From Malurus cyaneus samueli (taxonomy: Eukaryota > Chordata > Aves > Passeriformes > Maluridae), in the NCBI GenBank assembly GCA_009741485.1, contig CM019219.1:5398851-5462850 (forward strand): a DNA stretch of 64,000 bases. Direction: 5' to 3'. Made by a program: the position numbers and the translations under genes. Each line of letters opens with the position of its first letter. Positions within the stretch are counted from its first letter, which is position 1. Below, one piece after another: positions 61,701 through 64,000 of the stretch. The notes under the pieces were generated by a model. It was not told the origin of the DNA, ran no database searches, and worked only from the letters and a program-made list of their open reading frames with translations.

Positions 61701-64000
61701 TCCTTTGCCTGATATTGTTCAACAAGGAGGCTGCTGGAGGAACAAGAAAGGCAGAGTGGTTTGAAATGCCAGGAGTTGGAAGGTTATACCTACTTGTACA
61801 TCTCCCTGCTGTCAGATACAGCACCTTGCAGATTTGTCAATGCTCTGCTGCAACGAGAGTGTGGATTCACAACTGGAATGTGCTGGTTGAGTCAGGAAAG
61901 GGTGGGCTTGGGTCCCTTATGGTCAGGGGAGCTGCAAAGCCAGTGCTGACACATTTTCAGGGTATTTGCATGGACACAGGCTTGGCTTGCAGGGCCGAGC
62001 ACAGCAGTGGTGACCAAAATCAGCTGCACCAGTCCCAAAGGGTGTGATCCACTTGGATCCAGGCACAGGGATTCAGAAGCTCCAGCCAATGCTGACGTAA
62101 TTTGTAAAGAGGAATAAAACCACAAACACCAGAAAGAACCATAATTCAGCAGCCTGTTTGCTTAACAGTAAAGGTGAGCCTAGTTTAAGGTCCTGCCTTT
62201 TCTGTTCAAAATTATGTGCCCTTAATTCTTCATTAAGCCATTAGCTTCCATGCCAGTGGACTCATCCAAATGTATCAACCAAGCAAAAATTTTAAAAGCC
62301 AAAACTACTAATGTCTCACACAAAGATTTTTTATTATTATTGCTCTTCTTGCATACTTGGGATGCTCTCTAGCACTACCCAAAGGGTACTGCACCAGCAC
62401 AATCCTACAGCATCGCTCATTAAGTGCTCTAAACCCCAAAAGCCTGTGTAAACAGGTTATTCTTTGCCCCCTGCTGTGTAGAGCTCCTGTGTTGCCACAA
62501 GGAAAATACATTTTGATTACCAAAGGAATTCACGATTGTCCAGAATCTCCTATTTTTTGTTGCAGCTTAAGCTGATAACTCTTCTATGACTGTCACACAA
62601 CCAGATTGACTGCTTTGAAAATTTGGTTAAAAGCAAATCCTCCGTGCTTTGGGCAATCTGGACACCAACACCAGCGGTTAAGAGAATAGAAAGAAACTTA
62701 GGAGGGAACATTCTCTTTTGCTCACTGCCAGCCCTTGAATTACTGGGAAGGCATTCCTACATAAAGGGCCTCCAGTCAAGTAGGGGAATGGAAGAGCTGC
62801 CTCCAGAAAAATCAGTTTTGTGTGGTAAGAACCCAGTGCCTCTGTTCTGGAGGCCTTTCCTTCTTTGAAGCCGAAAAATCAAATGAAGCTTCAAAACTTC
62901 ATCTCATCTCTAAATTGTCATAAATCTTATTGGTTCTATGAAAGGAAACAGAGTAGGCTGAACAAGTGATCAATTGGCTGATGTGCTCTGGAAGCCCTGC
63001 AGCTTCCAAGTACAAGGAAAATCCCTTTCCCTGTCTCCAGAAGGTGTTTTATTTTTTGCATTGCTTGGGGTGATCCCAGTTTTCACAAAGAGGGAACATC
63101 ACATGCTGAAAGTTGTGGAATCATTTTTATTTACACATTACTCGATTGGAAAATGAGCCAGCTTTATTTCAAGGGGACAGGCAACACCAGGAGGAAAAAA
63201 AAAAAAAGCAGGAATAAAACCCACACTGATTGCAGATACAATAAATGATACACAGGCGCACACACAAAAAGGAAATTGAAGAATGGAATCTGACCCTCCT
63301 TGAAACGTAAACTGTATACAGATTTGCTTCTAAAAATGAACAGATGTTTCTGAGATTACGGGAAACTACTGTATAAAACCTCTGCTGGGTGCCTAATATT
63401 TTAGATTCCACTGCCCACGGTTCCTAAAGTCCAAGTTTCAGGACTCTCTATTCTCTAGTAAACTGTGAAACAGACCAAAAGGAACACATCTTCTTGCATT
63501 TCTCCAGTTCCTGATTTTTATATTTTATTCTCAGCATTATCAGAGATCATTTACTGGCATGAAACCCAGTAATCTGTCATCTCATCCTGTAACGTTGCAT
63601 AATATTATCCTTGGCAGTCCTGGAAAGAAGACAAACCTATTTGATAAATAACACACATGTTTCCTCCAGCAAAATATGCACAGTCAAATTCTTCGGAGAC
63701 ATCAAACATGATTGCAGTGAATGCATGTTGCTAGACTGATGGACTTTTTTTATTTTTTAAAGCATATTTGCAGTGGACAAATATCCTACAGAAGAAAACA
63801 TGCAAGATTTTACCTTTTCACCTACCTTTTGAACAGAAAAAAGGCTGGAAGCCAAGGTCTTAAACCCTTTACTGACTCAGTGGTGAAGAGGGTTTATAAT
63901 ACATTTTACCCATTTTGCACATGTCCAGTGCCTGAGAGAGGCACTTCAGTGTAAATGTTCCACCTGCTGCTCAGTTCTCAAGTACCCACTCAAGGCCATG
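58761..64000. other. Non-coding DNA, no gene seen
   Basis: AT-rich to mixed sequence. It has short A- or T-runs (60711-60720 and 63196-63207) and small frames of up to 110 codons without domains (58809-59123, 61715-62047). No repeat element, exon or RNA gene is recognised up to the window end. Confidence 0.5.

Overview
This looks like non-coding vertebrate nuclear DNA, almost certainly from a bird. The clearest sign is a set of chicken-repeat-1 (CR1) LINE fragments: four in the first 2.8 kb, one at 32.77-33.18 kb and one at 39.22-39.52 kb. All have the typical CR1 3' region, and several end in the degenerate 3' tail of the ATTCTGTGA type. Bases are mostly AT-rich, CpG is scarce, simple repeats are present, and I see no SINE families. 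I found no protein-coding gene, coding exon, tRNA or rRNA that I could defend. The longest open frames (about 150 codons) are what chance gives in 64 kb of such DNA, or they lie in repeats. The window is best read as intergenic or deep intronic sequence; I cannot name the locus.

Layout. 1-2757: a large inverted repeat. Its arms (about 11-930 and 1793-2731) are nearly identical, and each carries two oppositely oriented CR1 fragments around a 355-bp unique segment. The 862-bp centre holds a second, perfect 50-bp inverted repeat. 2758-32768: non-coding DNA with two GC-richer minisatellites (6982-7073 and 11131-11260), a GT run, homopurine and poly-A tracts, two G-quadruplex motifs, and several homeodomain- or TCF-motif-rich blocks that could be enhancers. 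32769-33180: an older CR1. 33181-39221: AT-rich non-coding DNA. 39222-39517: another CR1. 39686-41125: the most distinctive unique sequence, a CpG-rich block with a G-quadruplex tract followed by a second CpG-retaining block. 41126-64000: AT-rich non-coding DNA with a long TTCC microsatellite, a fragment of an old palindromic amniote repeat near 48.35 kb, and TAATTA-rich candidate regulatory blocks near 54.0-54.45 and 58.45-58.75 kb.

No genes work together here. Any function is probably cis-regulatory, and that is inference from base composition and motif density; conservation could not be tested. I did not find a convincing new biological system. The observations most worth checking are the terminal inverted repeat, whose left arm carries a strongly one-sided excess of small deletions (pointing to consensus or assembly error, or a degenerate duplicate), and the CpG-rich block at 39.7-41.1 kb.
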